The position numbers were made by a program, and so were the translations under genes. Shown piece by piece: positions 11,600 through 28,900 of a DNA stretch of 64,000 nt. This DNA comes from Piromyces finnis (taxonomy: Eukaryota; Neocallimastigomycota; Neocallimastigomycetes; Neocallimastigales; Neocallimastigaceae), in contig MCFH01000012.1 in the NCBI GenBank assembly GCA_002104945.1, positions 496,001 through 560,000 of the forward strand, in the 5' to 3' direction. The notes under the pieces were generated by a model that saw only the letters and a list, made by a program, of their open reading frames with translations, did not search any database and was not told the DNA's origin. The stretch's first letter is position 1, and the number at the start of each line of letters is the position of its first letter.

Positions 11600-12143
11600 T
11601 TCCGAGTGCATTTCTCCCATCGATCAGAGTTAGCTCCAATGGTGGTTCTTAGAGAAACGTTGGCTCATTCCTATTGCTAGGTGGTTGTGACCCTCCTGGT
11701 CTGTCATACTGTTTCTTCAGCTTCGACGCTCACTTAATCCATGTACATTAGATGCATGTCGTTGTACGATATTTCACAACTACAATGCTAAGCCTCTTAT
11801 AGTCAATTTGATCACGTGTCAACCGCCCCCTAATGTTTACACTTAAATTGATTAAGGAATATTATGTGTTTTTGGCATAGCCTAAGTCACCACTTATTAA
11901 GTTCTAATTTGGAATGTACCATGTACACTAGACCCTCTCAGGCCGGCTAGACGAGTGTTATTATCATAGTAGTAAATTAGAAAGTTCATTTATACTTACC
12001 TGAATATCATAACCCAACCCATGGCAAACCCAGTGGGAAAATCCACAGGCACTGACATCTGCGGGGTCGAACCAGAAGCCTTATGTATGCTAAGGAAACG
12101 CCTTAACAACCAGGATAAAAACTGGAACGACGGGACTATAAGG
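11533..12143 (-). mobile_element. Full-length tRNA-derived SINE
   Basis: Read on the minus strand, the element starts at 12131 and has a body of about 535 bp ending at 11597. A 52-nt A tail follows (T run at 11545-11596 on the plus strand). A 12-bp direct repeat, GGGACTATAAGG, flanks it at 11533-11544 and 12132-12143. The 5' head resembles a tRNA: an A-box-like segment, a 5-bp anticodon-like stem with a 7-nt loop, and a perfect B-box core GGTTCGACC. The body is far more complex and GC-richer than its surroundings and has no reading frame. A second, truncated copy lies at 440-546. Tail and target duplication imply LINE-driven retroposition. Confidence 0.85.
12063..12112 (-). promoter_or_regulatory. 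Pol III internal promoter (A and B boxes) of the SINE
   Basis: On the minus strand, TGGTTGTTAAGGCG (12112-12099) resembles a tRNA A box/D arm. GGTTCGACCCC (12073-12063) matches the B-box consensus GGTTCGANNCC. Spacing is that of a tRNA. This head should drive Pol III transcription of the element. Confidence 0.65.
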
Positions 12144-14283
12144 TAACCTTACAAACTTTACTGCTTTTTTTTGATGGGCTATTAAAGCTTTATAAATGCT
12201 AACCCTTCATTCAACAAAGGTTAGATGTTTCTCATTAAAGGTTAGATTATTAATTTTTTAAATAAATTAAACATTATTGAACTTTATTCAAAAAAGTTAA
12301 TACAAATTCAATATTGACGAATGAACATCGAGTATTATATATTAGAAATATCAAAATTAATATATTTAAATTAAAATCAACACTTTAAACTTTAATAAAT
12401 AAAATTTAATCTATTTTATGTACGTAAATACATTATTTACATTTACATTTTCAATAATGAATATTTATAATGTAATATATATTAATTAATCCCTTATATA
12501 ATCAATACTATTCTAATATATTAATGTTTTATACAAATTATATTAAATATAAATTAAAATGCTTCATTTATTTTGTAGGTTATACAAATTTATTTGATAT
12601 CATTTTATATATGTACCAATATATTCAATCAATATAAACAATTGAATTTAATATATGATGTTTAGATAATAAAGTAAAATAAATATAAAATTTTGATGAA
12701 TGCTAATTAAAAAATTGAATTTTACAATTCTAACCCTTATAATAAGTATAAACTTTTTTTTAATTAAATAAATAATAAATATTTCTTTTTTTTTTTTCCC
12801 TTCTTTTTATTATTATTTTTGTAATTTCATTGGGAACTTTTTTTTAAAATTTAACCAAAAGCACAACCACAAGCACACATATTTTGATATATATATTTTT
12901 AATTGTAAATTAAATTCATATATAAGAAAGCTATTAAATAGTATATATTTATATTTCAAGTCTAGTACCAAATAATCTTTTATCATATATATTATTATAA
13001 AGTTATTGTTTTCTTTTTTCTTTTTTTTTTTTTAATGTACATTTGAACATTTTTTTTGAAAAAAAAAAAAAAGAAAAAGGAAAAGAAAAAAGAATTATTA
13101 CTATTTATATATTTTAGTAATATCTTCATACTTTTAAATTTAACAGCTGAAATTGTATGATATAACTATTGATAAAACAATAACTAATAATAATAATATA
13201 TAATATAAAAGTGAAATTTAATTAAGAAAGAATTGAAATATACATATATATTTATTTATTAAAAAAAAAAAAAAAAACACATATACACAAAAAAAATAAA
13301 GAATAAAAAGTATATATCTCTTTTATATTTATTTTTCTATACTATAAAGAATATTAAATAGAGTGGGGTTATTATTTATCTTTAAAAATAGAGTTTATAC
13401 ACCATTCAAAAATAATAAATTTTAATACTAAGAGTACTTTACTTTCTTTCAATAACCAAATATTCTAATAAAACTATTATTGATAATAAAAGATAAATAA
13501 TATATATATATATATATTTTTTTTTCGAAGCAATGTTGTCATTCCAGTATTTTAACTATCAATTTTAATAAAAAAAATAAATGTAATTTATGTATATTGA
13601 CTAGAACAATTATTTATCGATAGTTTGATAAACAACATTTTAACCTTTTAATTATAATTATGGGAAATTTTATTATCAAGTAAACAATAAAACAGGAAAA
13701 TAGTTTTTTTTTTAAAGTTTTCATTGAATGTTTTAACAAAATTTATTTTAAAAATTCAAAGCCATTTCAAATTAATAAATTAACAATTTCAATGTCCATT
13801 TTTTTATTTTATTGTTTTAAAAAAGTGTGACGAGAAATTTAAATTTAAAACTTTATATTTCATTTCCAAATAAAACTTGATAAAAACAAAACAAAAAAAA
13901 AAAAAAAAAAAAAAAAAAAAAGCAATAATCAGTAAATATAAAATAGCTTAACATTATTTTTAACATTTTATTTTATTTTATTTTTTTTAAATTTCAAAAC
14001 ATAGTTATCAAACAAAATATAAACATTTTTTATTGATTATTTTTTATTTAAAAATATAAATATTACAAACTAACTTCTCTACCTGTTGTATATTATATAT
14101 ATGTATACATAAATTATAAAACATTTTTTTAGTTTTATTATTAAATAAATATAGTTTGGCAGTTGTATATTTAAAAAAACAACTTATTATAACAATATAT
14201 TTAATTTTAATATATTCAGTATCTATTATATATATATAAACAAGCAAAAACAATAAAATTCAAAATTCTTTTAAACAATAAAA
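12144..14283. other. Intergenic upstream of PAK kinase
   Basis: A/T-rich sequence. A short repeated phrase (AAAGGTTAGAT) occurs twice near 12218-12246, just outside the SINE. No gene or structured RNA seen. A stretch of A residues lies at 13893-13920. Confidence 0.55.
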
Positions 14284-17161
<2,878 letters not shown>

Positions 17162-20100
17162 TCCTAATTTATATGAATATTTTATTAACATGTATCTTAT
17201 TCATTTTTTCTATATCCTTTGTTCATTCATTACAAAAATTAATCACACCACCACCACCACCACCACCATAGCATTAAATTATTATAAAACAAAACTATAG
17301 AGTATAAAAAAGAAAACTATTTCCATATTTACAAATATACATTATAACTTTTTTTTTTTTTATTTTCCTCTCAATCTTTTTTTTTTTTTTCCAATTTTTT
17401 TATCGTAATATATATTAATGTCACCATCATTTAATGTTCAATCCTAATTTATGTTAATGAAAATTATTTTAAATAGCGACTGAAATAAGTAAAAAAAAAA
17501 AAAAATACCTTTTTTATGTTTATAAATAAAAGAAATAAATCTATATCTATATATACAAATGCAAATCTATTCATATATACGTAAATACAACACTTTAAAG
17601 GTGATCCATGATATCCTGTAATAAAAATCTAAAGACATTTTTAAAAAAAAAGTATATTAAAAAAAAAAAAAGGTAAAAAAGAGTTTATGTGGAAGAAAAT
17701 CTAAAAAAAAAAAAAAGTAAAAATTAAAAAATCCATATATCTAAATAACAGAATTCACATAGATATTTAAAATAGGTTGTTATTTGGTTGTTATAGATAG
17801 CTTTTTATTCTTTTTATTTTTTATTCTTTATTTTTTTTTTTAAAAAAAAAACAATAACAACACTATAAAAAATATTTATCTAGGATATATGTTGACTTTT
17901 TTTTTTTTTATAAATTTCTTTCTGTTTAAATATAAATTCTTTTTTTTTTTTTTTTACATCAATACTTTTTTTTAAAGGTACTGCATAAACTATACATAAA
18001 ATATTATTAAATAAAAAAAAAAAAAAGAAAAAATCAATTGTTTTTTGAAGCATAAAGCATTTTATTTTTAAAAATAGACTTTCTTTTAATACAATCGACA
18101 ATTATAAACAATACCAATAGCATTCCTTTTTTTTTTTTTTTAAAACAACAACCTAAAAGGCTTCTTTTTTTTTTTAAAATTTTTTTAATTTTTACTAAAA
18201 AGGAAAAAATAATATAATATAAATAATATATTAAATGATTATATTGTAATATATTAAATAATATATTAAATTTTTAAAGAAATTTTATATTAAAATTTTA
18301 AAAAAAAGTACAATGATGAAGGATGCTTACAAAGGTGAAAGAAAAAAAGTTTTTAACGAGGATTCATTTTTTATTATTGAATAAAGCAAGAATAAATAAA
18401 ATAAGAAGAATTAAAATTTATTTTTTTTCATTAATTATTTATTCTTTTTCTAATATCATTGTTTCATTGTAATATTTAAAATATTCCTTATTCATTATCC
18501 TAATTCAAAAGATAAAGCTTTTATTTGTTAAAAAAAAAAATATTATATTTGTAAGAAAAGAAAAAATAGATTCTTTTTTTTTTTTTTTTGATAAAGTTAT
18601 GTATGCATAAGGTTATGTAGAGTTTTATAATTTAAATTGTATCATTTCATATTTTAGATAATAAAAAAGTATAAATCTTAAAAAAAAAATAAATGGATAA
18701 TAAGCTGTCATCTTATTTATTATTATTATTATTTTTTATCTTTTTTATTTCATGAATTCTATTCATTATACTATTATAATTACTACTTTATGTAAAAAAA
18801 AATAATTATAAATTATAAACATTTTTCTTTTTTTTTTTTTTTTTTTTATAGAATTAAATAAAAAATAAAATTAGTTGAAAGACAATTTTTTAAATATTTA
18901 ATTCAAAATTTTAATATAAATTATTATTATTATTTTTTTTAAAAAAATAAAGTTTTTTTTTTTTTTTTTAATAATTAATATTTTATTGAATTCAGAAAAA
19001 AAAAAAAAAAAAGTGAATCGGTAGAATATTATCAATTTAGAAAAAAAGAAAATTGTAGGTATTCATTATGTAATATTGAAAAAAAGGTCTTATTTGTATT
19101 TTTTTTTTTAAACAAAAAGGATAAATTTCAAAAAAAAAAAAAAAAAAGATTTAAAAAGAGGCGGAAAAATAAAATATAGGGTAAATAGTAAAACAAGAAT
19201 ATAGTAATAACATCAACAATAACAACAAACAACAAGTAAGAAAAAAGAAACATTTAATCTTTAGAAAACAACTCAAAAGTAAAACAAATATTAACGAAAC
19301 GGAACAAAATAAATATATACCTATGTATATATATATATATTTAGAAATTATAAATGATAACTATTGACTTTTAAATGAATAAATAATAAAAATATTAATA
19401 AAAATCTTTATTGACAATAATAACATTGAAAAAGTTATATATATACAAATGTACATTCATACTAAAAATTACTCAAAAAAAAAAAAAAAAAAAAAAAAAA
19501 AGACGAAGAATACAGAAAAAAAAAAAAAAAAAAAGGAGGATACTTGATTAATAAATATGTACTTAGTATTCAAATAATCATTTCAATTAAAATATCAAAA
19601 TTATAAAAATCACATATATATTTAATTATTTTTATTTTTCCATTTTAAATGACACTTTTAAAAACATTATTATTTCTTATTTTATAAAATGCCATTCTTT
19701 AAAAAGTTCAAATCATAAAATCATAACAAATTTATATTTTTGTTGAAATTATACCCAATAATGTCATTTTTTTTTAAATGGATAAACCATTTTATAATAA
19801 TCTATTTTTTTATCAATTTTTATAGTATATAGGAAAAAATTAATCAATTCACTATTTTAATATAAAATAAATAATAGTAAAAAAAAAAAAAAAAAAAAAA
19901 AGTTTTTATTTTTTTATAAAATTAATTTGTATGCTAACATTTCATTGAATATATTATTTAAATTTTTATTATATATGATAGGATGTTTCAATAAATTTAA
20001 ATACATAAAAAATACATTTTTATTTATCCTATTAAATATTGATTATTCAAGTCAATATTACCATACCATATTTCATATAACATACAGTAATAGTAAAAAT

Positions 20101-20380
20101 TAAATAAAAATAAAAGGATTTTCCTTTTTTTTATTTTATCATATATTTTTATTTTTTATATCTTTATATTATATATAATATATATTGTATAAATTTATTT
20201 TGACGAAATATACCAAAAGAAAACAAACAAACAAATAAGAAAATAACAACAACAACTGTAGAATATTAAAAGGAAAAAACAAAACAACAAAAAAAAATCA
20301 AGATATAATTATTATATAAAAATTATTGATATCAGTATAACTGTAGCAGTATACCATAATTAAACAATAAAATAAAATAA

Positions 20381-20438
<58 letters not shown>

Positions 20439-20449
20439 TTAATAATAAA
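17162..20449. other. Intergenic, 3.3 kb, between two kinase genes
   Basis: A/T homopolymers and dinucleotides, with an AAT trinucleotide run at 20383-20437 just before the next start codon. A CAC/CCA run near 17246-17268 may be the end of the last PAK intron. No supported gene. Confidence 0.55.
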
Positions 20450-22036
20450 ATGTCGAGTACACCATTAAATAAATCTTCAACAAACTCACCAATTATGGGG
20501 AGTAGAAAAAATTCATTAATTAGTAATAATGATTCTTCACCTGGTCGTCGTAAAGCTTCTTTTGTTGAACGTACAAGTGCCGCAATAGAAGCAAAATTCT
20601 CACCAAATATGCTTCGTAAAGGTTCATCTCATTCTGTTCATTCCATTGCTTCTTCACCAGTTATCGATAAAAGTGGAAGTAGTTCAACTACAGAAGATGT
20701 TCAATATTCTATGACTGTTTCTGATTATGAAATTGGAAATCCAATCGGTAAATCTTTTTTTTTTTTATCCAAACTTTCTAAATATATAAAATATCGTGTG
20801 AAATAAAAACAAAAACCAAGCCAACCAAAAAAAGAAAAAATGAAATTTAAATAATAATAATAATAATAATAAATAGATGAATAATCAAAATAATAATAAT
20901 AATACTAAAAAAAAAATCGAATATTTATAAAAAAAAATAATAGTAAACAGAAAGCAAATTTAATATTATAATATTACAATTTTTTTAATATCCTTTTCTT
21001 TTTTTTTTTTTTTTTTTTTGTGAAATTTCAGGTTATGGTTCATCAGCTGTTGTATATATTGCTAAATATAAACCATTAAATAAAAATGTTGCTATCAAAA
21101 TGATAGATTTAGATATGTTTGAACGTAATCAAATTGATGAATTAAGAGTAAGTATTGCTTATTGAAAATAAATTAATAAAACTATAAGTATATAAAATAT
21201 AAAAATAGTATGTGATAAGTCCATGTTATTAAAAAAAATAAAAAAAAATTATTTGTATCATTTATTATAATATAAATCAACTTCTTTTTAATTTATTTTC
21301 ATAAATAACAGAGAGAAATTCAAATTATGAATTTATGTAGACATCCTAATCTTTTAACTGTTTTTGGTTCATTTGTTAATGGTTCAAAATTATATATTGT
21401 TACACCATACTTATCAGCTGGTATATATTCACGACTCTAAATAATAAAATGAAACTGACTATAATTATTTAGTTTCTTTTCTTTTCTTTTTTTTTGCTTT
21501 ATACTATTAACTTTTATTTTATTTTATTATATTTATCCCAAAATTTTTAATTAATATATAGGTTCATGTTTAAATTTAATGAAATATGCTTATCCTGATG
21601 GTTTTGAAGAATTGGTTATTGCAACAATTTTAAAGCAAGCATTACAAGGTTTAGATTATCTTCACAAGAGTAAATTAATTCATCGTGATGTTAAAGCAGG
21701 TAATTTATTAATTGATGAAGATGGTTTAGTACGTTTAGGTGATTTCGGTGTTAGTTCATCATTAATGGAAACTGGTGAACGTAAAGGTTTACGTAAAACA
21801 TTTGTTGGTACTCCATGTTGGATGGCTCCAGAAGTTATGGAACAATCCGGCTATAATTATAAAGCAGATATTTGGAGTTTTGGTATCACTGCTTTGGAAT
21901 TAGCTACTGGTCATGCTCCATTTGCTAAATACCCTCCAATCAAGGTATTTTTTTTTTTTTTTTTTTAGAATAAATAAATAAATAAGCATATAAATAAATA
22001 AATAAATATATATATAAATATATAAATAAATAAATA

Positions 22037-22077
<41 letters not shown>

Positions 22078-22381
22078 AAAATAAAAATTTTATAATGAAT
22101 ACTATTAATTTTATTTTATGATGTTAATAAATACTTTATTTTTTATTAAATAAATGAAATAGGTTTTGATGTTAACTTTACAAAATGAACCACCAACCTT
22201 AGATAGAGATCAAGCAAGTCATAAATTTTCAAAGACTTTTAAGGAAATGATTGATTCTTGTTTAATTAAAGATCCTACTAAACGGTTAATATACTTTTTT
22301 TTATTTATGAATTAAATAACTAATTAATTATATAAATATTATCATCATTGTCATCGTTAATATAATCATTATTAATATTAA

Positions 22382-22432
<51 letters not shown>

Positions 22433-24303
22433 TACTACTACTATTTTTAAAATTTTTTATTTATTTAAATATTAAAAAGTCCAACATCTGAAAAATTACT
22501 TCAACATCCATTCTTTAAGCAAGCTAAAAAAAAGTCTTATTTAGTATCTACAATTTTACAAAATATAGTTCCATTAACTCAAATTACACACATTAAAAGT
22601 AAGAAAAAGAATTTTTTATATTATATTACATTTTAATTGATATAAAATAAATATAATAGAAACAACAATAATAAAAAAAAAAGTTGTTGCTAATAATGAT
22701 TCTCTTTTTTTTTTCTTGGATTATTCATTATATAATTAGAAACTCCACAACCAAAGGTTAGTCATGAAAAGGGAATTTCATGGGACTTTGATAATGATTC
22801 AAATATAAGTACTACTACATCTAAAGAAGATATCACACCAAATTCAGTTGAATCTAGTTCTGAAGTATTAAGTAATACTTCATCAAAGAAAGTCTCTCCA
22901 GAACCTTCAAATGAACAATTAAATTTAAAGATAGTTAAATTTAATGAAGAACAAAATAGCAATACTACAAGTTAATATTTTTTTTTTTTTTTTTTTTTTT
23001 TTTTGAAATACATTATAATATATATAATTCAAATTATTTATTGTATACTTTTTTTTTTTTATATTTTATTAAAAATATTTCTATATATTATATTTAAAAA
23101 ATAGACACAGTTAATAATACCTTACCAAGAAAGAGCAGATTTATTATTGATTCTGATATAAATACTAGTGCTAGTGCTATCAATTCTGCTTCTGTAAGTG
23201 AATCAACACCTGCCACAGCTAGTACTCAAAATACTGAAATTAAAAAGGGAAGATTTAGTTTACTAGAATCTATTTCTACTTCTTCTTCTACCACAGATAA
23301 TAATAATAGTACTATAAATGGTAATAGTAATAATCGTTCAAATAGTGATGTTACTGAAGGTGGAGGTAGGAATAAATTAATATTTTTTATTTATTTCAAT
23401 TTTATAATAATGGTATTATTTATTGAAACACTGTATATATTATATATATTTTGAATATAGAAAAGAAAGGTAGATTTGAAGTTCAAACATCCCCAACTAT
23501 ATCTAATGAAGTTTCTAAACATGGTAGATTTACAATGGAAATTAATTCAGCTCAACCAGGTAATTTTTTTTTATCTCGATTTTTTATATATATTATAACA
23601 ATAGGAATACAATGAAACCCTTAATACAATAAAGATTATATTCTTTCTATCAGTATATTATTTATTTACTAAATCATATCATATTTAAATTTATTTAAAA
23701 TTAGTGAGTAGTGATAGTCAAAAGCAACTAAATGACCGTTTAGATCTTATGTTGAAACAATCGGAACGTCAATGCTTTATGTTAAATGAATTAATGATAT
23801 CTTTAGCTATTAAACCAAATTTACAACAAAAAAATTCTCAAGATAATGTTAATGCAAAAAAGTAAGTAAAATACTGTTTTTTTTTTTTTTTTCTGGACTA
23901 CTATTATTAATTATTAATATATCTATCTTTTATTTTTAACTAAATTATTAATAAATATATTAATATATAATTGTTAATTAAAATATACTTTATTATGTTG
24001 CATTATAGTTCAAATGTTTTTGATACTGTTGTAAGCATACTTTTCAATATCTTAATTATTCTTATTTTTTATTATTATATAAATAAATATTTATTTTTCC
24101 CCATATATATATATATAATTTTATTTTTTCTTTGATAGAATACTTTAAATGATCAAATTCAAAGCTTAATGAAGGAAATTGAAGGATTACAGAAAGAAAA
24201 TGAAAGCATTAGAAGTGAATTAGAAAATAAAGAAAAGATGAATAAACAACTTTTATCGGAAATTGAACAATTAAAGAAAAAAAATGAAGAACTACGGACT
24301 TAA
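20450..24303 (+). CDS. OSR1/SPAK/FRAY-type germinal-centre kinase
   Basis: Twelve phase-consistent exons: 20450-20747, 21032-21147, 21312-21420, 21562-21944, 22163-22284, 22480-22598, 22740-22970, 23105-23365, 23461-23559, 23705-23861, 24009-24030 and 24139-24303, giving 693 residues. The kinase domain follows a Ser-rich N-terminus: GYGSSAVV (100-107), Lys122, HRDVKAGN (from 215), DFGVSSSL (from 235), [16 protein letters not shown] with Thr254 at the place of OSR1 Thr185, then [17 protein letters not shown], which is diagnostic of OSR1/SPAK/FRAY. In animals this branch acts below WNK kinases on ion cotransporters. The tail lacks a recognisable CCT domain. Instead it has RF-x-V-like motifs at 471, 509, 551 (RFEV, canonical) and 569, each after basic residues, and ends in a leucine-zipper-like coiled coil. 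The tail could act by self-docking or by recruiting a CCT protein; that is inference. Confidence 0.88.
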
Positions 24304-24969
24304 AAAAAACTTTTTTCCTTTCAAAACTAGAATATCATTGAAAGCAAATCAAATAGTAATAAAAATAATCAAAAAAAAAAAAAAAAAAGATGAAAATAAA
24401 ATGCACAGTAAAAAAAAAAAAAAAAAAAAGTGAAGACTAAAAACAAAAAATAAAACAAAAACAAAAACATACAAAAGAATGAGCAAATAAATAATAATAA
24501 TAATAAAAAAAAAGTTTCTTTTATTTTGAATATAAAACAGGAAAAGAAAAATAAAAGAAAAAAAAATTTAAAAAATTTTCAATATTATCAATTTAATAAT
24601 AATATAATTATTTTTATTTTTATTATTTTTTTTTTTTTTTTTTTTTTTATTTTCTTTTAATATTTTTATTTTATTTTTATTTTATTCATTTTTTTTTTTT
24701 TATATAAATCTTAAAATAACAAATTAAACCTTTTTCACCTACCATAATTAATAATTATAGAATATACTTTTGAAATTAAAATTACATAAATATTAAATAA
24801 ATAAAATAACAGAAGAATAATGAAGAAATAATAAAATAATAATGATAAAAGTATTTTTTAGTTGTAATACAAAAGAAAATTTATATTTCAATACTTTTTT
24901 TTTTTTTCTTAAAAATTATTTAAAAAAAAAAAAAAAAAAGCTGGTTATAACAAAAATATAATACATGAC

Positions 24970-25001
<32 letters not shown>

Positions 25002-25959
25002 TGACTTTACTCTTTCATAGTAAACCAAAAATAAAAAAATAAATGGATAATCTTTTTTTTTTTTTTTATAATTAAATTTTTATTTATATTTTTTTTAATA
25101 AATATTATTACTAATATTATTTTTTATAATATTTAATGTAAATAAACAAAATAAAATAATAAAAATTAATAAATACAACTGTTCAAATAACTAACTCTAT
25201 TTTTAAGCAATAATGATAATATTTTAAAAAAAAAATAAAAAAAGAAAAAACATCCACATTTTTTTTTTTTTTTTAAATACTATTGTACTACTTGAACTTT
25301 ATTTTTTTTTATTGAAATTTTCCGAATTTTTTTTAAAACTTTTTTTTTTAAAAAACAAATGATAGAATTGATAGAAATGAATATACATATATAAATATAT
25401 AAATATATTTCAAATATTTATCTTACAAGTATTGTTATAAGAATACATTTAGAATGTAATTGATAAAGAGTATATATTCATTTTATATATATATATTTTA
25501 AATTATAAAAATAATTAAAGATCGAGCTATTTCAAAGTATATAAAAAACATTTTTGATTATTTTTACAATTTAAAAAAAATGGAATATTTCGATTTCTTT
25601 TTTAATATAAAGTTTTTATAATAATTAATACCTTCTCTTCCTATATTTCTTTCCTTTTTAATAAAAAGTATAAAGAATTTTATTTAATATCGAAAAAAAA
25701 AAAAAAAAATTTTATTTTTTATTTCTCGAAAATTTAATTATTAGAATTTTAATGATTAAAAATTTTAATTAGATAAAAACTAGGTAGCTAGGTAACTCTA
25801 TAGATATATATAGAGATACTTTAATATTTTATATTTTAAATTGTATGTATAAAAAATAATTGATTATTTTATTTTTTTTCCATTTTAATAAATATTTTAT
25901 GTAAAAAAAAAAGTAAAAATTCAAAAATTCAAATTCAAAAAATTAAAGGAAAAAATTTT
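24304..25959. other. Intergenic, low complexity
   Basis: Dense A and T runs and TA repeats. No reading frame beyond chance and no structured RNA seen. Confidence 0.55.
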
Positions 25960-28900
25960 ATGTTAAAAGCAAATAATGGCAATATTAAAATTAATCCTAC
26001 TAAAAATGAAAAAGTAAAAGAAAATAAATCAAAGGTTAATGATGATGATGATGACTATAAGAATTTATCCTCGAAAACCAAATCACTTATTAAAAACGAA
26101 TTCAAAAAAAATAAAAAGGTAAATAATTAAAAAAAATTATAAACTAGATATTTGAAATTCTATGATGGTTACGCTTACTATTTGTGATTTTAACGATGAT
26201 GAGAATTAAGAAAAAAAAAATATTTACAAAACATTTATTAATTAAAAATATATATTTTCATATATTTTATACCGTATACAAATGAATGAATATATATATT
26301 ACCTTGGGTAATAGGAAAATCTATCGGATATTCTTTCTACCTTAAATGATTTTATTGATATTGTCAATAATTTTAATGATTTTGATTGTTCATACAGAAA
26401 TGAACTTAGTTTTCTATTATGGAAAAGGTATAAATTATATTTTTTGCTGTTAATATACATTTTTATTGTTTGTGTAGATACGAATGAAATAATTCGATTT
26501 TAAATATTATTTTACCGTTCTTTTTTATACAGATCCGAACAAAGGAATGTTAAATCTTTATTTCAATGTTTAAAACATGAAAACTTTATAGAAAAAGTAA
26601 CACAATTCTTTGATGAAGAATATTATTATGATATTGAAAGTGAGGTAATACTTTTTTTTATTGAAATGAATAATTGTTACACTTTATTCAATATATATAT
26701 ATTTTTTTAAAAAAAAAAAATGTATATTTATTATAATTCTTAATATTTAAATCATTTTATAAAGGTATTACAAAATATCCTTAACTTATTTATTGAATTA
26801 ATAACACCGACTTATTATGAGGAAGATAAAATAAATGATAATATTTCAAAATGGACATTTGGTATTCATGAACTTTTCTCGGATTATGATCCCTTGCCAT
26901 TATATCAAGAAGAAAATGATCTTATTAAAGTATATTAATAAGATTATTATTATTATTATTATTATTATTATTTTTTTTTTTTTTTGATTTAAAATAAATT
27001 TTTATATTCAACTATTAATTGTATTATTTATTTCAATAATTATTTATTCTATGTATATAGGAAAGAATTAATATATTGTATGAACATCCAAGTAATATTT
27101 TCAATAGATTTTTATCGAGACTCTTTTTTATTTTTATTATTGATGAAAGTGATAAAAATACTACAATTAGTAGTAAAAATGAATTGAATGAATGTAGATT
27201 TGTAGTAAAATTTTTATTATTAGCATGGAAATTTGGTGATAAAACTATTTTATCGAAAATGAAAAAATTATCGTATAATGATGTGTAAATATAACTTTTT
27301 TTTTTTGTAAAATATATATATACAAATAATGAATAATAATAATATTAAAAATTAACAAACAAAAACAAAATCAAAAACAAAAAAAAAAACATTATATTAT
27401 TATTATTATTATACCTTTATTATTATATAATACAGATCAATATCTGATTTATTATCTGTTGCTATTTGGAGAATAATTACAGAATATGACATATATAATT
27501 CAAAACAAGTATCGAAAACATTTTGGATGGTAGTATACTTATTTGATAATATAAATGAAGGGTAATAATAATTATTTTTATCTTTATATAGTATATTGAA
27601 GGAGAAATAATTATAAAAAAAATAATTATCATTTCATATAATTAATTATTTTTATAATATCAACATATTCCCCATATTTATATATATATATTATGTAATC
27701 AAATACAATTAAATAAATATGTAAAAAAAAAAGAAATCCAATTCAACACTTTTTATATGTTTCCTTGGCTCATTTATTTATTAATAAAGAAAGCATGACA
27801 TCATTAGATAACTTAACCGAAGAAGATGTTGATATTGATTTTAAATCGATTACCGAAAAAATTTTTTATTTTTCATTAAAAAATTATAAAAACATTTTGA
27901 TAAATAAAGAACTTACATTTAAAATGTTAAAGAAAATTGATGAAAGAGAAGATGTTAATAATTTATCCCTTGCTATTATTAAATATTTTTCACTTCAGTA
28001 ATGTATCATTAATATATAACATAATTAATAATAAAAAACAAAACAAAAGTAAAGGGAATTCATATTAATATATATTAATTTATTTTTTCTTTTTATTTTT
28101 TTTATAGATTATCAAACATTAAGAAAGTAAATGAACATAGCCCTTTGAAATTTATTAATAAAGAACTTTTATGGATTTTAATTAATGCTAAAAGTATGGT
28201 AAGTGTGTTGAATATCTAAAATAAATATTTTTGAAATAAAATAGATAAAAATCTTTGCATTAAGGAAAAAAATAATAATAATTAGTTTAATAGGTGTATA
28301 AAATAAAATATTTACCTGAAAACTATAGAATTAAATAATTTTTTTTTCCTATTTATGATTATTTATAAAATTTTATTACTATTATTATAAATAATAATTA
28401 GAATATAAACCTTTCGAAAGCAATTAGTCCAGATGGATTCTTTAATGATAATTATTTAAATACAAATTCATCTACATATCGTATTTATTCCACAATATCT
28501 TTTAGTCAAAAACCTCTTTTATACAATCTTGAAGTATTATTATGTACTTATTATATTGAAAAAAGTTCAATGATTGAATTAACATCGTTATTTTTAGATG
28601 AAATCAAAAATATAAAAGTTGAAGTTTTAAAAAAAGATAATAAGAAAATGATATTATACAATGAAAATAAACATAAAAAATATCAACTTTTGAAAAGAAA
28701 ACATGAAAATAAAAAAAATAGTATAAAAAATTCAAAAGAAGTAGTAAGTAATAATAAGGATAGTGATAATAATAGTAATAGTAATGAAATAACAACCAAA
28801 AAAAATTTATCCTCTAAACAAAAATTGAATAAACATTATCCATCTACTGAACATATCGAAGAAAGTTTATTATCTATTGAGGAATGGAGAGAAAATTTCT

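Noticed and set aside
14044-14253. 69-codon minus-strand frame upstream of the PAK gene
   Set aside because: A/T-driven composition (Ile, Tyr, Lys), lies in the promoter region of PAK, no domain or splice context.
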